From an uncultured Rhodospirillales bacterium (GTDB lineage: Bacteria > Pseudomonadota > Alphaproteobacteria > Reyranellales > Reyranellaceae), in the NCBI GenBank assembly GCA_902825855.1, contig CADECW010000050.1, positions 1 to 45,666 on the forward strand: a stretch of DNA of 45,666 nucleotides. The letters are read 5' to 3'. Positions 1 through 16,962 of this stretch are shown here, in pieces. Positions within the stretch are counted from its first letter, which is position 1. The number at the start of each line of letters is the position of its first letter. The translations under genes were made by a program, and so were the position numbers. A model generated the notes under the pieces. It saw only the letters and a program-made list of their open reading frames with translations, ran no database searches and had not been told where the DNA came from.

Positions 1-923
<923 letters not shown>

Positions 924-955
924 TCGTTGGCCTGCCTCTTCCTTCCGCGATTTAG

Positions 956-5155
<4,200 letters not shown>

Positions 5156-5180
5156 GCGGCTCGACACTTCGAGAAGGAAA

Positions 5181-5213
5181 GGCCGTCTCCATCGGAGACG
5201 GCCTTCTTCTTGT
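5181..5213 (+). terminator. Intrinsic terminator of rpoBC
   Basis: A perfect 10-bp stem, GGCCGTCTCC at 5181-5190 pairing with GGAGACGGCC at 5194-5203 around a 3-nt loop, is followed by a T-rich run (TTCTTCTTGT). It sits 25 bp after the rpoC stop. The arrangement matches a Rho-independent terminator and separates the rpo genes from the str genes. Confidence 0.92.
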
Positions 5214-5687
5214 CGGTGTCCTCGGGAATGCCGACCGCTTATTCCAGCCCCCGGCCATGCGCTTCGGGCCTCTCGACGGTGCGAGAAACTCCCGAAAACG
5301 AAACTGGCCGAATTTCTCCACTGCGGTTTTTGACGCTGATGCACTTTAGTTATAGTATCGATGGGTCGCGCTTCCGTGCGGCCCTGAACGAGAAGGAGTG
5401 CAGCCGACACCGCGCCTCGACCTTGCTCGCGAGGGGCCCTGCCAGCCGTCGGCGACACAGAAAAGTGGTAGCGCAACTAGCGTAACTGTCTGAATGCCTT
5501 GCCGGCGCGGCGACTGGCCCCTTCCTGCAGGCCGACCGGAAGAACCTCCTAGTGGCCTGTGGTCTGACGACCTACTGGATTTTGTGGTTAGATTCTTGCG
5601 CGAGGGAAACGCCCCCCGACATGAACGAGTCGGACCGCCTAGGCCGGAAACGCCAACAATATCAAAGAGAAAAGCGTTTGAGCGCGC
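5214..5687 (+). other. Gene-free stretch downstream of promoter P1; candidate non-coding transcript
   Basis: No convincing protein gene is present: the short open frames here lack good ribosome sites and family features. A good promoter sits at 5330-5356, and the predicted transcript would begin directly with a hairpin (5363-5369 pairing with 5378-5384, one G-U pair). A second nested pairing, 5403-5408 with 5448-5453, encloses a 5-bp stem (5415-5419 with 5430-5434). A 9-base direct repeat, GGAAACGCC, occurs at 5605 and 5646. No T-tailed terminator is visible before the second promoter, so the RNA could be an independent small RNA or the 5' part of a long leader for rpsL. No tRNA, tmRNA, RNase P or 6S RNA could be recognised. 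Confidence 0.3.
5330..5356 (+). promoter_or_regulatory. Promoter P1 between rpoC and rpsL
   Basis: TTGACG at 5330-5335 and TATAGT at 5351-5356 are 15 bp apart. Taking TAGTAT at 5353 as the -10 box gives 17 bp. The surrounding bases are AT-rich in an otherwise GC-rich region. The likely start of transcription is near 5363, about 570 bp before rpsL. Confidence 0.6.
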
Positions 5688-5717
5688 TTGACGGCAGTGC
5701 CGTCGCGGCCATATAAG
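5688..5717 (+). promoter_or_regulatory. Promoter P2, probable main promoter of the str operon
   Basis: TTGACG at 5688-5693 and TATAAG at 5712-5717 are separated by 18 bp (17 bp if the -10 box is read as ATATAA). Transcription would start near 5724, leaving a leader of about 210 nt before rpsL. Confidence 0.65.
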
Positions 5718-5723
5718 CGCGCA

Positions 5724-5935
5724 CCTCGCCGGGGGGCTGGTAGTTAGGCGCAAGCCTAAGACGCAGCCTGACGTCGAGGACCGCTACAAGTCAGGCCTCC
5801 TGGCCGCAGAGTTATTGATCGCGCGGGCGCTGCGCTTTTGCCGCTAGCCGCGCGTATTCGCTTTGCGCCGAAGCCTGTCCTGGGTGGACCTGAGTTCTGC
5901 CCCTGACGAGGGGCGCATTAGGAAACCGGAAGTCG
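5724..5935 (+). promoter_or_regulatory. Structured 5' leader of the rpsL-rpsG-fusA-tuf transcript
   Basis: Four perfect hairpins stand in a row. TTAGGC/GCCTAA at 5744-5759 closes on a GCAA tetraloop. GCCTGAC/GTCAGGC is at 5766-5772 and 5790-5796. CGCGCGG/CCGCGCG is at 5820-5826 and 5848-5854. GCCCCT/AGGGGC is at 5899-5904 and 5909-5914 with a GACG loop, ending 21 bp before the rpsL start. This density suggests a cis-acting RNA, possibly a binding site for a ribosomal protein of the operon. That role is inferred, and I do not recognise a named RNA family. Confidence 0.5.
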
Positions 5936-6307
5936 ATGCCGACCATCAACCAGTTGATTCGCAAGCAGCGTCACGGCCTCACCTCGCGCAACAAGGTGCC
6001 GGCGCTCCAGGCCTGCCCGCAGAAGCGCGGCGTCTGCACGCGCGTCTACACGACGACCCCGAAGAAGCCGAACTCGGCGCTGCGCAAAGTCGCCAAGGTC
6101 CGCCTCACCAACGCCTATGAGGTGGTGAGCTACATCCCGGGCGAGGGCCACAATCTGCAGGAGCACTCGGTGGTCATGATCCGCGGCGGTCGCGTCAAGG
6201 ACCTGCCGGGCGTGCGCTATCACATCATTCGCGGCACCCTCGATACCCAGGGTGTCAAGGACCGCAAGCAACGCCGTTCGAAGTACGGCGCCAAGCGTCC
6301 GAAGTAA
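5936..6307 (+). CDS. rpsL: 30S ribosomal protein S12
   Basis: A 123-residue protein of the decoding centre, full length and starting [10 protein letters not shown] as usual. The conserved block [14 protein letters not shown] contains K43, and [13 protein letters not shown] contains K88. These are the residues whose change gives streptomycin resistance in known cases, so this copy looks like the sensitive wild type. The ATG at 5936 follows AGGA at 5920 and GGAAG at 5928. It is first in the str cluster and follows a structured leader. rpsG begins 15 bp after its stop. Confidence 0.99.
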   Translation: MPTINQLIRKQRHGLTSRNKVPALQACPQKRGVCTRVYTTTPKKPNSALRKVAKVRLTNAYEVVSYIPGEGHNLQEHSVVMIRGGRVKDLPGVRYHIIRGTLDTQGVKDRKQRRSKYGAKRPK

Positions 6308-6322
6308 GGCGGGGAGGTAGAA

Positions 6323-6793
6323 ATGTCCCGTCGTCGCGCAGCCGAGAAGCGTGAAGTTCTGCCGGACGCCAAGTTCGGCGATGTCGTCCTGTCCAAGTTC
6401 ATGAACACGCTCATGGAGCGCGGCAAGAAGTCGGTCGCCGAGCGTGTCGTGTACGGCGCCCTCGACGAGATCGAGGCTAAGCTCAAGCAGGATCCGGTTC
6501 CCGCTTTCCACGAGGCGCTGGAGAACGTGAAGCCGGCGGTCGAAGTCCGCTCGCGCCGCGTCGGCGGCGCCACCTACCAGGTTCCCGTCGAGGTCCGCCC
6601 CGAGCGCCGCCAGGCGCTGGCCATCCGTTGGATCATTCAGGCCGCGCGCGACCGCTCGGGCCACAGCATGAAAGAGAAGCTTTCGGCTGAGCTGCTCGAT
6701 GCCTTCAACCGTCGCGGCAACGCGGTGAAGAAGCGCGAGGACACCCACAAGATGGCCGACGCCAACAAGGCGTTCGCCCATTATCGCTGGTAA
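6323..6793 (+). CDS. rpsG: 30S ribosomal protein S7
   Basis: A 156-residue primary 16S rRNA-binding protein that nucleates the 30S head and lies at the E site. The start [10 protein letters not shown] and the central [16 protein letters not shown] are standard for the family, as is the tail [18 protein letters not shown] ribosome site (GGGGAGGT) lies 6 bp before the ATG. In enteric bacteria S7 represses its own operon at the rpsL-rpsG junction. Here that junction is only 15 bp, so any such control would have to act elsewhere, for example on the upstream leader. Confidence 0.99.
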   Translation: MSRRRAAEKREVLPDAKFGDVVLSKFMNTLMERGKKSVAERVVYGALDEIEAKLKQDPVPAFHEALENVKPAVEVRSRRVGGATYQVPVEVRPERRQALAIRWIIQAARDRSGHSMKEKLSAELLDAFNRRGNAVKKREDTHKMADANKAFAHYRW

Positions 6794-6825
6794 CCGGCCG
6801 CACAAGAACCGAGAAAGCCCCCTCC

Positions 6826-8931
<2,106 letters not shown>

Positions 8932-8971
8932 GGCCGCCGATCGAACCAAGACCGATTGAAGGAACAAGACC

Positions 8972-10162
8972 ATGTCTAAGGCGAAGTTTGAGCGGAACAA
9001 GCCGCACTGCAACATCGGGACGATCGGGCACGTTGACCATGGCAAGACGTCGCTGACGGCGGCGATCACGAAGATCCTGGCGAAGACGGGTGGAGCGACG
9101 TTCACGGCGTACGACCAGATCGACAAGGCGCCGGAGGAGCGCGAGCGCGGGATCACGATCTCGACGGCGCATGTTGAGTACGAGACGACGAACCGTCACT
9201 ACGCGCACGTCGACTGCCCAGGCCATGCCGACTACGTGAAGAACATGATCACGGGGGCGGCGCAGATGGACGGTGCGATCCTGGTTGTGTCGGCGGCGGA
9301 CGGTCCGATGCCGCAGACGCGCGAGCACATCCTGCTGGCGCGTCAGGTCGGTGTTCCGGCGCTTGTGGTGTACATGAACAAGGTCGACATGGTCGACGAC
9401 CCTGAGCTTCTGGACCTGGTGGAGCTCGAGGTTCGCGAGCTTCTGAAGAGCTACCAGTTTCCCGGCGACGACATTCCTGTGGTGCGCGGGTCGGCGCTGA
9501 TGGCGCTTGAGGACAAGAACGCGGAGCAGGGCGAGCAGTCGATCCTGAAGCTGATGGAAGAGGTCGACCGCTACATCCCGCAGCCGACGCGCGACAAGGA
9601 CAAGCCGTTCCTGATGCCGATCGAGGACGTATTCTCGATCTCGGGCCGCGGCACGGTGGTGACGGGCCGGGTCGAGCGTGGCGTTGTGAAGGTCGGCGAG
9701 GAGATCGAGATCGTCGGCCTGAAGGCGACGACGAAGACGGTGGTGACGGGCGTTGAGATGTTCCGCAAGCTGCTGGACCAGGGCGAGGCGGGGGACAACA
9801 TCGGTGCGCTGCTGCGCGGGGTGGGTCGCGAGGACGTCGAGCGTGGCCAGGTGCTGGCGAAGCCCGGCTCGATCACGCCGCACACGAACTTCGAGGCCGA
9901 GGCGTACATCCTGACCAAGGAGGAGGGCGGTCGGCACACGCCGTTCTTCACGAACTACCGTCCGCAGTTCTACTTCCGGACGACGGACGTGACGGGCGTG
10001 GTGTCGCTGCCCGAGGGCACGGAGATGGTGATGCCGGGCGACAATGCGCGGATGACGGTCGAGCTGATCCAGCCGATCGCCATGGACGAGGGCCTGCGCT
10101 TCGCCATCCGCGAAGGCGGCCGCACCGTCGGCGCCGGCGTCGTCACAAAAATCGTCAAGTAA
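8972..10162 (+). CDS. tuf: Elongation factor Tu
   Basis: A complete 396-residue GTPase that delivers aminoacyl-tRNA to the ribosome. GHVDHGKT is at residues 19-26, followed by DCPGHADY and NKVDMVD. GAAGGAA precedes the ATG. Codon choice is odd. Over the first ~370 codons I count 29 of 30 Thr as ACG and about 25 of 27 Ala as GCG, whereas flanking genes favour ACC and GCC. In the last ~30 codons the usual style returns (Thr ACC and ACA, all three Ala GCC). This points to a conversion or recombination edge near 10070-10085. Many relatives carry a second tuf copy, which cannot be seen here. Confidence 0.99.
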   Translation: MSKAKFERNKPHCNIGTIGHVDHGKTSLTAAITKILAKTGGATFTAYDQIDKAPEERERGITISTAHVEYETTNRHYAHVDCPGHADYVKNMITGAAQMDGAILVVSAADGPMPQTREHILLARQVGVPALVVYMNKVDMVDDPELLDLVELEVRELLKSYQFPGDDIPVVRGSALMALEDKNAEQGEQSILKLMEEVDRYIPQPTRDKDKPFLMPIEDVFSISGRGTVVTGRVERGVVKVGEEIEIVGLKATTKTVVTGVEMFRKLLDQGEAGDNIGALLRGVGREDVERGQVLAKPGSITPHTNFEAEAYILTKEEGGRHTPFFTNYRPQFYFRTTDVTGVVSLPEGTEMVMPGDNARMTVELIQPIAMDEGLRFAIREGGRTVGAGVVTKIVK

Positions 10163-10190
10163 CGCTGCCAGCGCTGAGCGAGCAAAGACC

Positions 10191-10505
<315 letters not shown>

Positions 10506-10531
10506 GGGACAGGAAGAGAAGGAACAGGACC

Positions 10532-11266
10532 ATGCGTTGCGGTCTCGTCACCCAGAAGGTCGGCATGACCCGCGTCTTCAACGACGCCGGGGAACATGTG
10601 CCGGTGACCGTTCTGAAGGTCGACCAGCTCCAGGTCGTCGCCGTCCGCTCGGAAGAGAAGGACAAGTACACCGCCGTCCAGCTCGGCTACGGCAAGGCCA
10701 AGGTCAAGAACGTGAGCCAGCCCAACCGCGGCCACTTCGCCAAGGCCAAGGTCGAACCGAAGAAGAAGCTGGTCGAGTTCCGCGTCGCCAAGGACGCCGT
10801 TCTCGAGGTCGGCGCCGAGCTCGTGCCGAGCCACTTCGTGCCCGGCCAGTTCGTCGATGTGATCGGCACCACCATCGGCCGCGGCTTCACCGGCTCGATG
10901 GTGCGCTGGAACTTCCACGGCCTCGAGGCCAGCCACGGCGTGTCGGTCTCGCACCGCAGCCATGGCTCGACCGGTAACCGCCAGGATCCCGGCCGCACCT
11001 TCCCCGGCAAGAAGATGGCTGGCCACTACGGCCACGAGCGTGTGACCACGCAGAACCTCAAGATCGTCGCCGCTGACGACGAGAAGGGTCTGCTGCTGGT
11101 TTCCGGCGCCGTTCCCGGCCCGCGCGGCGGCTACATCATCGTCAAGGACGCCTCCAAGCGCGCCCGCCCCAAGGATGCTCCCTACCCGGCCGGCCTGCGC
11201 AAGGCGGCTGGCGAGGCGGCGGCTCCCGCGGCGGAAGCGCCGGCGGCTGAAGGTCCTGCGGCTTGA
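10532..11266 (+). CDS. rplC: 50S ribosomal protein L3
   Basis: A 244-residue protein that binds 23S rRNA early in assembly and reaches toward the peptidyl-transferase centre. The stretch [20 protein letters not shown] is the conserved central loop. The protein is longer than the ~209 residues of enteric L3 because of an Ala/Pro/Glu-rich tail (about residues 226-244, of the [11 protein letters not shown] type). Similar low-complexity tails are common in alphaproteobacterial ribosomal proteins. AGGAA lies 8 bp before the ATG. Confidence 0.98.
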   Translation: MRCGLVTQKVGMTRVFNDAGEHVPVTVLKVDQLQVVAVRSEEKDKYTAVQLGYGKAKVKNVSQPNRGHFAKAKVEPKKKLVEFRVAKDAVLEVGAELVPSHFVPGQFVDVIGTTIGRGFTGSMVRWNFHGLEASHGVSVSHRSHGSTGNRQDPGRTFPGKKMAGHYGHERVTTQNLKIVAADDEKGLLLVSGAVPGPRGGYIIVKDASKRARPKDAPYPAGLRKAAGEAAAPAAEAPAAEGPAA

Positions 11267-11276
11267 GGACGGAACC

Positions 11277-11897
11277 ATGAAGATCGCAGTCAAGACCATT
11301 GAAGGCGGCAGCGCCGGCGAGATCGAACTCGCCGACGGCGTGTTCGCCGTCCCCGTCCGCAAGGACATCCTGCAGCGCTGCATCGTGTGGCAGCTGTCGC
11401 GCCGCCAGCAGGGCACGCACAAGACCAAGGGTCGCGCCGAAGTGACGGCGACGGCCAAGAAGATGTACGCCCAGAAGGGCACCGGTCGCGCCCGCCACGG
11501 CAACGAGGCGGCGCCGCAGTTCCGCGGCGGCGGCAAGGCATTCGGGCCTGTGGTGCGCAGCCATGCCTCCGACCTGCCCAAGAAGGTCCGCAAGCTCGCC
11601 CTTCGTACGGCACTCTCGGCCAAGGCGGCCGAGGGCAAGCTGATCGTGGTCGAAGCGGCGACGCTCGCCGAGCCCAAGACGGCGCAGCTCAAGACCCACT
11701 TCGGCAAGCTCGGCGTGTCGAGCGTGCTGGTCATCGGCGGCGCCGAGATCGACACCAACTTCGCGCGCGCCGCGGCCAACATCGCGCATGTCGATGTGCT
11801 GCCGCAGCAGGGCGCCAACGTCTACGACATCCTGCGCCGCGACACGCTGGTGCTGACCAAGGATGCCGTGAAGCATCTCGAGGAGCGCCTGCAATGA
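11277..11897 (+). CDS. rplD: 50S ribosomal protein L4
   Basis: A 206-residue protein lining the peptide exit tunnel. The open frame extends further upstream, but the ATG at 11277 begins right after rplC with the expected L4 N-terminus [10 protein letters not shown]. The tunnel loop [13 protein letters not shown] is intact. Its stop overlaps the rplW start by 4 bp (ATGA), indicating translational coupling. In enteric bacteria L4 represses the S10 operon. No matching leader is visible before rpsJ here. Confidence 0.98.
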   Translation: MKIAVKTIEGGSAGEIELADGVFAVPVRKDILQRCIVWQLSRRQQGTHKTKGRAEVTATAKKMYAQKGTGRARHGNEAAPQFRGGGKAFGPVVRSHASDLPKKVRKLALRTALSAKAAEGKLIVVEAATLAEPKTAQLKTHFGKLGVSSVLVIGGAEIDTNFARAAANIAHVDVLPQQGANVYDILRRDTLVLTKDAVKHLEERLQ

Positions 11898-12226
11898 GCG
11901 TCAAGGCGAACAGGGCCGCCGTGGGAGCCACCGTTTCCCGCGCCCGCATGTACGAGGTGATCCGCTCGCCGCTGATCACGGAAAAGACCACCAACGGCTC
12001 CGAGCACGGCCAGGTGACCTTCCGTGTCGCGTCGGACGCCACCAAGCCCGAGATCAAGCAGGCGGTCGAAGGCCTGTTCAAGGTCAAGGTGAAGGCGATC
12101 AACACCGTCACCGTGAAGGGCAAGAAGAAGGTTTTCCGCGGCCGCCCCGGCGTGCGGAGCGACTGGAAGAAGGCGATCGTCTCGCTGGTCGAGGGTCACA
12201 AGATCGACGTGACCACGGGCCTGTAG
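11894..12226 (+). CDS. rplW: 50S ribosomal protein L23
   Basis: A 110-residue protein at the tunnel exit, the docking site for trigger factor and SRP. The start at 11894 was chosen because it overlaps the rplD stop as ATGA and has GAGGAG at 11880. A later ATG at 11948 would give a 92-residue protein beginning [10 protein letters not shown], closer to the minimal family length. The core SPLITEKTT, the central basic loop and [13 protein letters not shown] are as expected. Confidence 0.96.
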   Translation: MSVKANRAAVGATVSRARMYEVIRSPLITEKTTNGSEHGQVTFRVASDATKPEIKQAVEGLFKVKVKAINTVTVKGKKKVFRGRPGVRSDWKKAIVSLVEGHKIDVTTGL

Positions 12227-12242
12227 GACGGGGGACAGACAG

Positions 12243-13073
12243 ATGGCTCTGAAGACATACAAGCCGATCACGCCGTCGCTGCGACAGCTGGTCATCGTCG
12301 ACCGTACGGGCCTGTGGAAGGGCAAGCCGGTCAAGGCGCTGACGCGCGGCAAGAAGAAGTCCGGCGGCCGCAACAACCACGGGCGTATCACCAGCAACCA
12401 CATGGGCGGCGGGCACAAGCAGCGCCTGCGTCTGGTCGACTTCAAGCGTCGCAAGTTCGACGTCGCGGCGACCGTCGAGCGCCTCGAGTACGACCCCAAC
12501 CGGTCGGCCTTCATCGCCCTCATCAAGTATGCCGATGGCGAGCTCGCCTACATCCTGGCGCCGCAGCGCCTCAAGGCGGGCGACGAAGTCGTGTCGGGTC
12601 AGCGCGTCGACATCAAGCCGGGCAACGCCATGCCGCTCGCCAACATGCCGGTCGGCACCATCGTGCACAACGTCGAGCTCAAGATCGGCAAGGGCGGCCA
12701 GCTCGCGCGTTCGGCCGGCACCTACGTCCAGCTGGTCGGCAAGGACGCGGGCTACGCCCAGATCAAGCTGAACTCGGGCGAGCTGCGCCTGGTGCCGGGC
12801 GAGTGCATGGCAACCGTCGGGGCCGTATCGAACCCCGATAACCAGAACATCGTGATCGGCAAGGCCGGTCGCCAGCGCTGGCTGGGCCGCCGCCCGGTCG
12901 TTCGCGGCGTCGCCATGAATCCGGTCGACCATCCGCACGGCGGCGGTGAAGGCCGTACCTCGGGCGGCCGCCACCCCGTGACCCCGTGGGGCAAGCCGAC
13001 CAAGGGCAAGAAGACCCGCAAGAACAAGGCGACGGACAAGTTCATCATCCGCCGCCGTAGCGCGACGCGCTGA
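12243..13073 (+). CDS. rplB: 50S ribosomal protein L2
   Basis: A 276-residue protein, among the most conserved ribosomal proteins, needed for subunit joining and peptidyl transfer. The C-terminal loop [17 protein letters not shown] carries the conserved histidine linked to peptidyl-transferase function. The N-terminal part has the usual [11 protein letters not shown] motif. It starts 16 bp after rplW, and rpsS follows after 14 bp. Confidence 0.99.
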   Translation: MALKTYKPITPSLRQLVIVDRTGLWKGKPVKALTRGKKKSGGRNNHGRITSNHMGGGHKQRLRLVDFKRRKFDVAATVERLEYDPNRSAFIALIKYADGELAYILAPQRLKAGDEVVSGQRVDIKPGNAMPLANMPVGTIVHNVELKIGKGGQLARSAGTYVQLVGKDAGYAQIKLNSGELRLVPGECMATVGAVSNPDNQNIVIGKAGRQRWLGRRPVVRGVAMNPVDHPHGGGEGRTSGGRHPVTPWGKPTKGKKTRKNKATDKFIIRRRSATR

Positions 13074-13087
13074 CGAGGAGATAGGCA

Positions 13088-13366
13088 GTGGCACGTTCCG
13101 TTTGGAAGGGTCCCTTCGTCGAGGGGAGCCTCATCAAGAAGGCCGAGAAGGCGCGCCAGACCGTGCGCAGCGAAGTGATCAAGACCTGGTCGCGTCGCTC
13201 GACGATCCTGCCGCAGTTCGTCGGTCTGACCTTCGGCGTCTACAACGGCAAGAAGTTCATCCCGGTGAACGTCACCGAGGAGATGGTCGGTCACAAGCTC
13301 GGCGAGTTCTCGCCGACCCGCACCTTCCATAGCCATTCGGGCGATAAGAAAGTCTCGAGGGACTGA
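13088..13366 (+). CDS. rpsS: 30S ribosomal protein S19
   Basis: A 92-residue protein of the 30S head that contacts S13 and the A-site tRNA side. It begins at GTG (13088), preceded by GAGGAG about 10 bp upstream, giving the standard N-terminus [15 protein letters not shown]. The C-terminal [17 protein letters not shown] is typical. rplV begins 3 bp after the stop. Confidence 0.99.
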   Translation: MARSVWKGPFVEGSLIKKAEKARQTVRSEVIKTWSRRSTILPQFVGLTFGVYNGKKFIPVNVTEEMVGHKLGEFSPTRTFHSHSGDKKVSRD

Positions 13367-13369
13367 CCG

Positions 13370-13756
13370 ATGAGCAAGCCATCCAATCCCCGCCGCGAGG
13401 CGGACAACGAGGCCAAGGCCGTGCTGCGCACCGTCCGCGTCAGCCCGCGCAAGCTCGACCTCGTGGCCGCGACCATCCGCGGCAAGAAGGCGGCGTCGGC
13501 CGTCAACGAGCTTACCTTCTCCAAGAAGCGGATCGCTCGCGACGTGAAGAAGGCGCTGAACTCGGCGATCGCCAACGCCGAGAACAACCACAACCTCGAC
13601 GTCGATCGCCTGATCGTCGCCGAGGCGTCGGTCGGCAAGGGACTGGTGATGAAGCGTTTCCACACGCGCGGCCGCGGCCGCGCTGCCGGCATCGTCAAGC
13701 CGTTCAGCCATCTCACCATCGTGGTGCGTGAGCGCGCCGAGGCGGAGGACAAGTAA
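13370..13756 (+). CDS. rplV: 50S ribosomal protein L22
   Basis: A 128-residue exit-tunnel protein. The beta-hairpin that reaches into the tunnel corresponds to the [14 protein letters not shown] region near residues 101-115, where macrolide-resistance changes occur in other species. No unusual insertion is seen. The stop TAA shares its last base with the rpsC start (TAATG), so the two genes are coupled. Confidence 0.98.
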   Translation: MSKPSNPRREADNEAKAVLRTVRVSPRKLDLVAATIRGKKAASAVNELTFSKKRIARDVKKALNSAIANAENNHNLDVDRLIVAEASVGKGLVMKRFHTRGRGRAAGIVKPFSHLTIVVRERAEAEDK

Positions 13757-14475
13757 TGGGTCAGAAGGTCAATCCCATCGGCCTCAGGCTCGGCATCAAC
13801 CGGACCTGGGATTCGCGGTGGTACGCCGAGGGCGGCGAATACTCCAAGATGCTCCATGAGGACATCCACATCCGCAAGGTGCTGCGCGAGCGCCTGGCCC
13901 AGGCGGGCGTCGCCAAGATCGTCATCGAGCGTCCGGCCAAGCGGGCCCGCGTCACCATCCACACTGCCCGCCCGGGCGTCGTAATCGGCAAGAAGGGCGC
14001 CGATATCGAGAAGCTGCGCGGCGACCTCGCCAAGATGACGAAGGGCGAGGTGGCCCTGAACATCGTCGAGATCCGCAAGCCCGAGATCGACGCCACGCTG
14101 ATCGCCGAGAACATCGCCCAGCAGCTCGAGCGCCGTGTCGCCTTCCGTCGCGCCATGAAGCGCGCCGTGCAGTCGGCCATGCGCCTCGGCGCCCAGGGTA
14201 TCCGAATCAACTGCTCGGGCCGCCTGGGCGGCGCCGAAATCGCCCGCATGGAATGGTACCGCGAAGGTCGCGTGCCGCTGCACACGCTGCGCGCCGACAT
14301 CGATTACGGCACCGCGACCGCCTTCACCACCTTCGGCACCTGCGGCGTCAAGGTCTGGGTGTTCAAGGGCGAGATCATGGCTCACGACCCGATGGCGCAC
14401 GACAAGCGCGCCGAGGAAGCCGCGCCGCAGCGCACGCCCGCCCGGGTCGAGCGTTCGGAGCAGAGGGACGCGTAA
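13756..14475 (+). CDS. rpsC: 30S ribosomal protein S3
   Basis: A 239-residue protein at the mRNA entry channel, part of the ribosomal helicase. An N-terminal KH-type RNA-binding domain carries [12 protein letters not shown]. The C-terminal domain carries the conserved [19 protein letters not shown]. The last ~25 residues form a charged tail typical of the class. It is coupled to rplV by a one-base overlap and followed by rplP after 6 bp. Confidence 0.99.
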   Translation: MGQKVNPIGLRLGINRTWDSRWYAEGGEYSKMLHEDIHIRKVLRERLAQAGVAKIVIERPAKRARVTIHTARPGVVIGKKGADIEKLRGDLAKMTKGEVALNIVEIRKPEIDATLIAENIAQQLERRVAFRRAMKRAVQSAMRLGAQGIRINCSGRLGGAEIARMEWYREGRVPLHTLRADIDYGTATAFTTFGTCGVKVWVFKGEIMAHDPMAHDKRAEEAAPQRTPARVERSEQRDA

Positions 14476-14481
14476 GACATC

Positions 14482-14901
14482 ATGCTGCAACCCAAGCGCA
14501 CCAAGTACCGCAAGGCCTTCAAGGGCCGTATCCGCGGCGCCGCCAAGGGCGGTTTCAACCTCGACTTCGGCGCCTTCGGCCTGAAGGCGATGGAGCCCGA
14601 CCGCCTGACGGCGCGCCAGATCGAGGCCGCCCGCCGCGCCATCACGCGCCACATGAAGCGTGCCGGCCGCGTCTGGATCCGCGTGTTCCCGGACGTGCCG
14701 GTGTCCAAGAAGCCGGCCGAAGTCCGCATGGGCTCGGGCAAGGGCGCGCCGGAGTTCTGGGCGGCCCGCGTCAAGCCCGGCCGCGTGCTGTTCGAGCTCG
14801 ACGGCGTATCGGTCCAGGTCGCCCGCGAGGCGCTCGAACTGGCCGCCGCCAAGCTGCCGATCAAGACGCGCTTCGTCGCCCGCGTCGGCGCCGAAGGCTG
14901 A
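14482..14901 (+). CDS. rplP: 50S ribosomal protein L16
   Basis: A 139-residue late-assembling protein near the A-site tRNA elbow. The start [16 protein letters not shown] is the usual N-terminus. The [12 protein letters not shown] loop, which carries the arginine hydroxylated in some bacteria, is intact. There are 10 bp to rpmC. Confidence 0.99.
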   Translation: MLQPKRTKYRKAFKGRIRGAAKGGFNLDFGAFGLKAMEPDRLTARQIEAARRAITRHMKRAGRVWIRVFPDVPVSKKPAEVRMGSGKGAPEFWAARVKPGRVLFELDGVSVQVAREALELAAAKLPIKTRFVARVGAEG

Positions 14902-14911
14902 GGAGATAGTC

Positions 14912-15103
14912 ATGAAGGCCAGCGATCTGCGCCCCAAGACCCAGGACCAGCTCAAGGAAGAGCTCGGCAACCTGCGCAAGGAAGCATTCAACCTGCGTTT
15001 CCAGAAGGCCGGCGGACAGCTCGGCAAGACGGGTCGCGTGCGCCAGGTGCGCCGCGACATCGCCCGCATCAAGACGGTGCTGGGCGAGAAGGCCGCGGGC
15101 TAA
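14912..15103 (+). CDS. rpmC: 50S ribosomal protein L29
   Basis: A 63-residue helical-hairpin protein beside L23 at the tunnel exit. The open frame runs further upstream, but the ATG at 14912 follows GAGGAGATAG and yields the expected [10 protein letters not shown] start. The helical segment [18 protein letters not shown] is the family signature. Confidence 0.97.
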   Translation: MKASDLRPKTQDQLKEELGNLRKEAFNLRFQKAGGQLGKTGRVRQVRRDIARIKTVLGEKAAG

Positions 15104-15113
15104 GGAGCAAGAC

Positions 15114-15362
15114 ATGCCGAAGCGAGTTCTGGAAGGCGTCATCGTCAGCGACAAGATGGACAAGACCATCGTCGTCAAGGTCGAGCGGCGCGTTCAGCAT
15201 CCGATCTACAAGAAGTTCATTCGCCGCTCGAAGAAGTATCACGCGCACGACGAGGCCAATGCCTACAAGGGCAAGGTCGGAGAGCTCGTGCGTATCCGCG
15301 AGTGCCGCCCGCTGTCCAAGACCAAGAGCTGGGAAGTTCTGGTCGAGGCAGCCAAGGCCTAG
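15114..15362 (+). CDS. rpsQ: 30S ribosomal protein S17
   Basis: An 82-residue OB-fold protein that binds 16S rRNA early in assembly. [21 protein letters not shown] and the basic KKYHAHDE stretch identify it. AAGGAGCAAG lies directly upstream. There are 15 bp to rplN. Confidence 0.98.
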   Translation: MPKRVLEGVIVSDKMDKTIVVKVERRVQHPIYKKFIRRSKKYHAHDEANAYKGKVGELVRIRECRPLSKTKSWEVLVEAAKA

Positions 15363-15377
15363 GACGGAGCGACAGTC

Positions 15378-15746
15378 ATGATCCAGATGCGTACCAACCT
15401 CGAGGTCGCCGACAATTCCGGCGCTCGTCGAGTGCAATGCATCAAGGTGCTGGGCGGCTCGCGCCGCAAGTATGCCAGCGTCGGTGATGTCATCGTCGTC
15501 TCCATCAAGGAGGCGATCCCGCGCGGCCGCGTGAAGAAGGGCGAGGTGCACCGCGCCGTCGTCGTGCGCACGTCGTTCCCGCTGCGCCGAATCGACGGCA
15601 GCGCCATCCGGTTCGACCGCAACGCCGCCGTCCTGATCAGCAAGCAGGACGAGCCGATCGGCACGCGTATCTTCGGACCGGTGACGCGCGAGCTGCGCGC
15701 CAAGAAGTTCATGAAGATCATCTCGCTCGCGCCGGAGGTCCTCTAA
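15378..15746 (+). CDS. rplN: 50S ribosomal protein L14
   Basis: A 122-residue protein of the subunit interface, contacting L19 and 16S rRNA and serving as the target of the silencing factor RsfS. The start [19 protein letters not shown] is almost invariant across bacteria. Its TAA stop directly abuts the rplX ATG with no gap. Confidence 0.99.
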   Translation: MIQMRTNLEVADNSGARRVQCIKVLGGSRRKYASVGDVIVVSIKEAIPRGRVKKGEVHRAVVVRTSFPLRRIDGSAIRFDRNAAVLISKQDEPIGTRIFGPVTRELRAKKFMKIISLAPEVL

Positions 15747-16073
15747 ATGACCGCCAACAAGCTCAAGATCCGGAAGGGTGACCGCGTGAAGGTCATCGCC
15801 GGCCGCAGCAAGGGCAAGATCGGCGACGTCCTGCGCGTTCTCGCTGCCGACCAGCGCGTGGTCGTGTCGGGCGTGAACGTCATCAAGCGGCACACGAAGC
15901 CGAGCCGCACGGAACAGGGCGGCATCATCGAACGTGAGGCGGCGATCCACGTGTCGAACGTGGCCCTGCTGGATCCCAAGACCGACAAGCCGACGAAGAT
16001 CGGCTTCAAGTTCCTCGAAGATGGTCGGAAGGTGCGCTTCTCGCGCGGTTCCGGCGAAACAATCGACCGCTAG
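15747..16073 (+). CDS. rplX: 50S ribosomal protein L24
   Basis: A 108-residue KOW-domain protein that starts 50S assembly. The KOW motif lies in [20 protein letters not shown]. The [17 protein letters not shown] segment is conserved. It has no intergenic spacing from rplN, so it relies on coupling. GGAGG at 15735-15739 inside the rplN end serves as the ribosome site. Confidence 0.98.
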   Translation: MTANKLKIRKGDRVKVIAGRSKGKIGDVLRVLAADQRVVVSGVNVIKRHTKPSRTEQGGIIEREAAIHVSNVALLDPKTDKPTKIGFKFLEDGRKVRFSRGSGETIDR

Positions 16074-16084
16074 GAGAACGGGCC

Positions 16085-16627
16085 ATGCCCGCGCGACTGC
16101 AAGAGCACTATACCAAGACCGTGCGTGACTCGCTCATCAAGGAGTTCTCCTACAAGAACGCCTTCGAGGTGCCGAAGCTCGACAAGATCGTCATCAACAT
16201 GGGCGTCGGCGAGGCGGTCAACGACCGCAAGGCCGTCGACGGTGCCGCCGCGGAGCTCGCCGCCATCACCGGCCAGAAGCCGGTGGTGACCAAGTCGCGC
16301 AAATCGATCGCGACTTTCAAGCTGCGTGAGGGCATGGCGATCGGCGCCAAGGTCACGCTGCGCCGCGACCGCATGTACGAATTCATCGATCGCCTGATCA
16401 ATATCGCCCTGCCGCGCGTCCGCGACTTCCGCGGGCTGAACGGCAAGTCGTTCGACGGCAATGGCAACTACGCCATGGGCCTGAAGGAGCAGATCGTGTT
16501 CCCGGAAATCGACTACGACAAGGTCGACATGGTGCGCGGCATGGACATCATCATCTGCACGACGGCGAAGTCGGACGCGGAAGCCAAGGCGCTTCTCCGT
16601 GCTTTCGACTTCCCGTTCGTGAACTGA
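16085..16627 (+). CDS. rplE: 50S ribosomal protein L5
   Basis: A 180-residue protein of the central protuberance that binds 5S rRNA and contacts P-site tRNA. Conserved segments are [15 protein letters not shown] and the [11 protein letters not shown] loop. GGAGAACGGGCC precedes the ATG. Confidence 0.99.
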   Translation: MPARLQEHYTKTVRDSLIKEFSYKNAFEVPKLDKIVINMGVGEAVNDRKAVDGAAAELAAITGQKPVVTKSRKSIATFKLREGMAIGAKVTLRRDRMYEFIDRLINIALPRVRDFRGLNGKSFDGNGNYAMGLKEQIVFPEIDYDKVDMVRGMDIIICTTAKSDAEAKALLRAFDFPFVN

Positions 16628-16641
16628 GGCCGGAGAAACAA

Positions 16642-16947
16642 ATGGCCAAGACGAGCTCTGTCGAGAAGAACAACCGGCGCGCCAAGATGGTGGAGCAGTA
16701 CGCCGCCAAGCGCGCCAAGCTGAAGGAGATGGCTGTCGACGACAGGCTGTCTCCGGAAGAGCGCTTCGGCGCGCGGCTCAAGCTTGCCGAGCTGCCGCGC
16801 AATTCCTCGCCGACGCGCATTCGCAATCGCTGCGAGATTACCGGCCGCCCGCGCGCCGTCTATCGCAAGTTCAAGCTGTCGCGCCTGGCGCTGCGTCAGC
16901 TGGCCTCGCTGGGCGCTCTGCCCGGCGTCGTGAAGTCGAGCTGGTAA
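16642..16947 (+). CDS. rpsN: 30S ribosomal protein S14, zinc-free form
   Basis: A 101-residue protein of the 30S head. It has a single cysteine, in [16 protein letters not shown], so it is the long C-minus form that does not bind zinc. No role in zinc sparing is expected from this copy. It lies between rplE and rpsH as usual. Confidence 0.98.
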   Translation: MAKTSSVEKNNRRAKMVEQYAAKRAKLKEMAVDDRLSPEERFGARLKLAELPRNSSPTRIRNRCEITGRPRAVYRKFKLSRLALRQLASLGALPGVVKSSW

Positions 16948-16962
16948 CGGGGGCCGTAGACC

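Noticed and set aside
5577..5600. GGTTAGATTC as a possible tRNA T-arm
   Set aside because: It lacks the TTC-purine core and no matching acceptor or anticodon stems were found.
5494..5691. A 65-codon open frame in the rpoC-rpsL gap
   Set aside because: No ribosome site, atypical composition, and it overlaps promoter P2.
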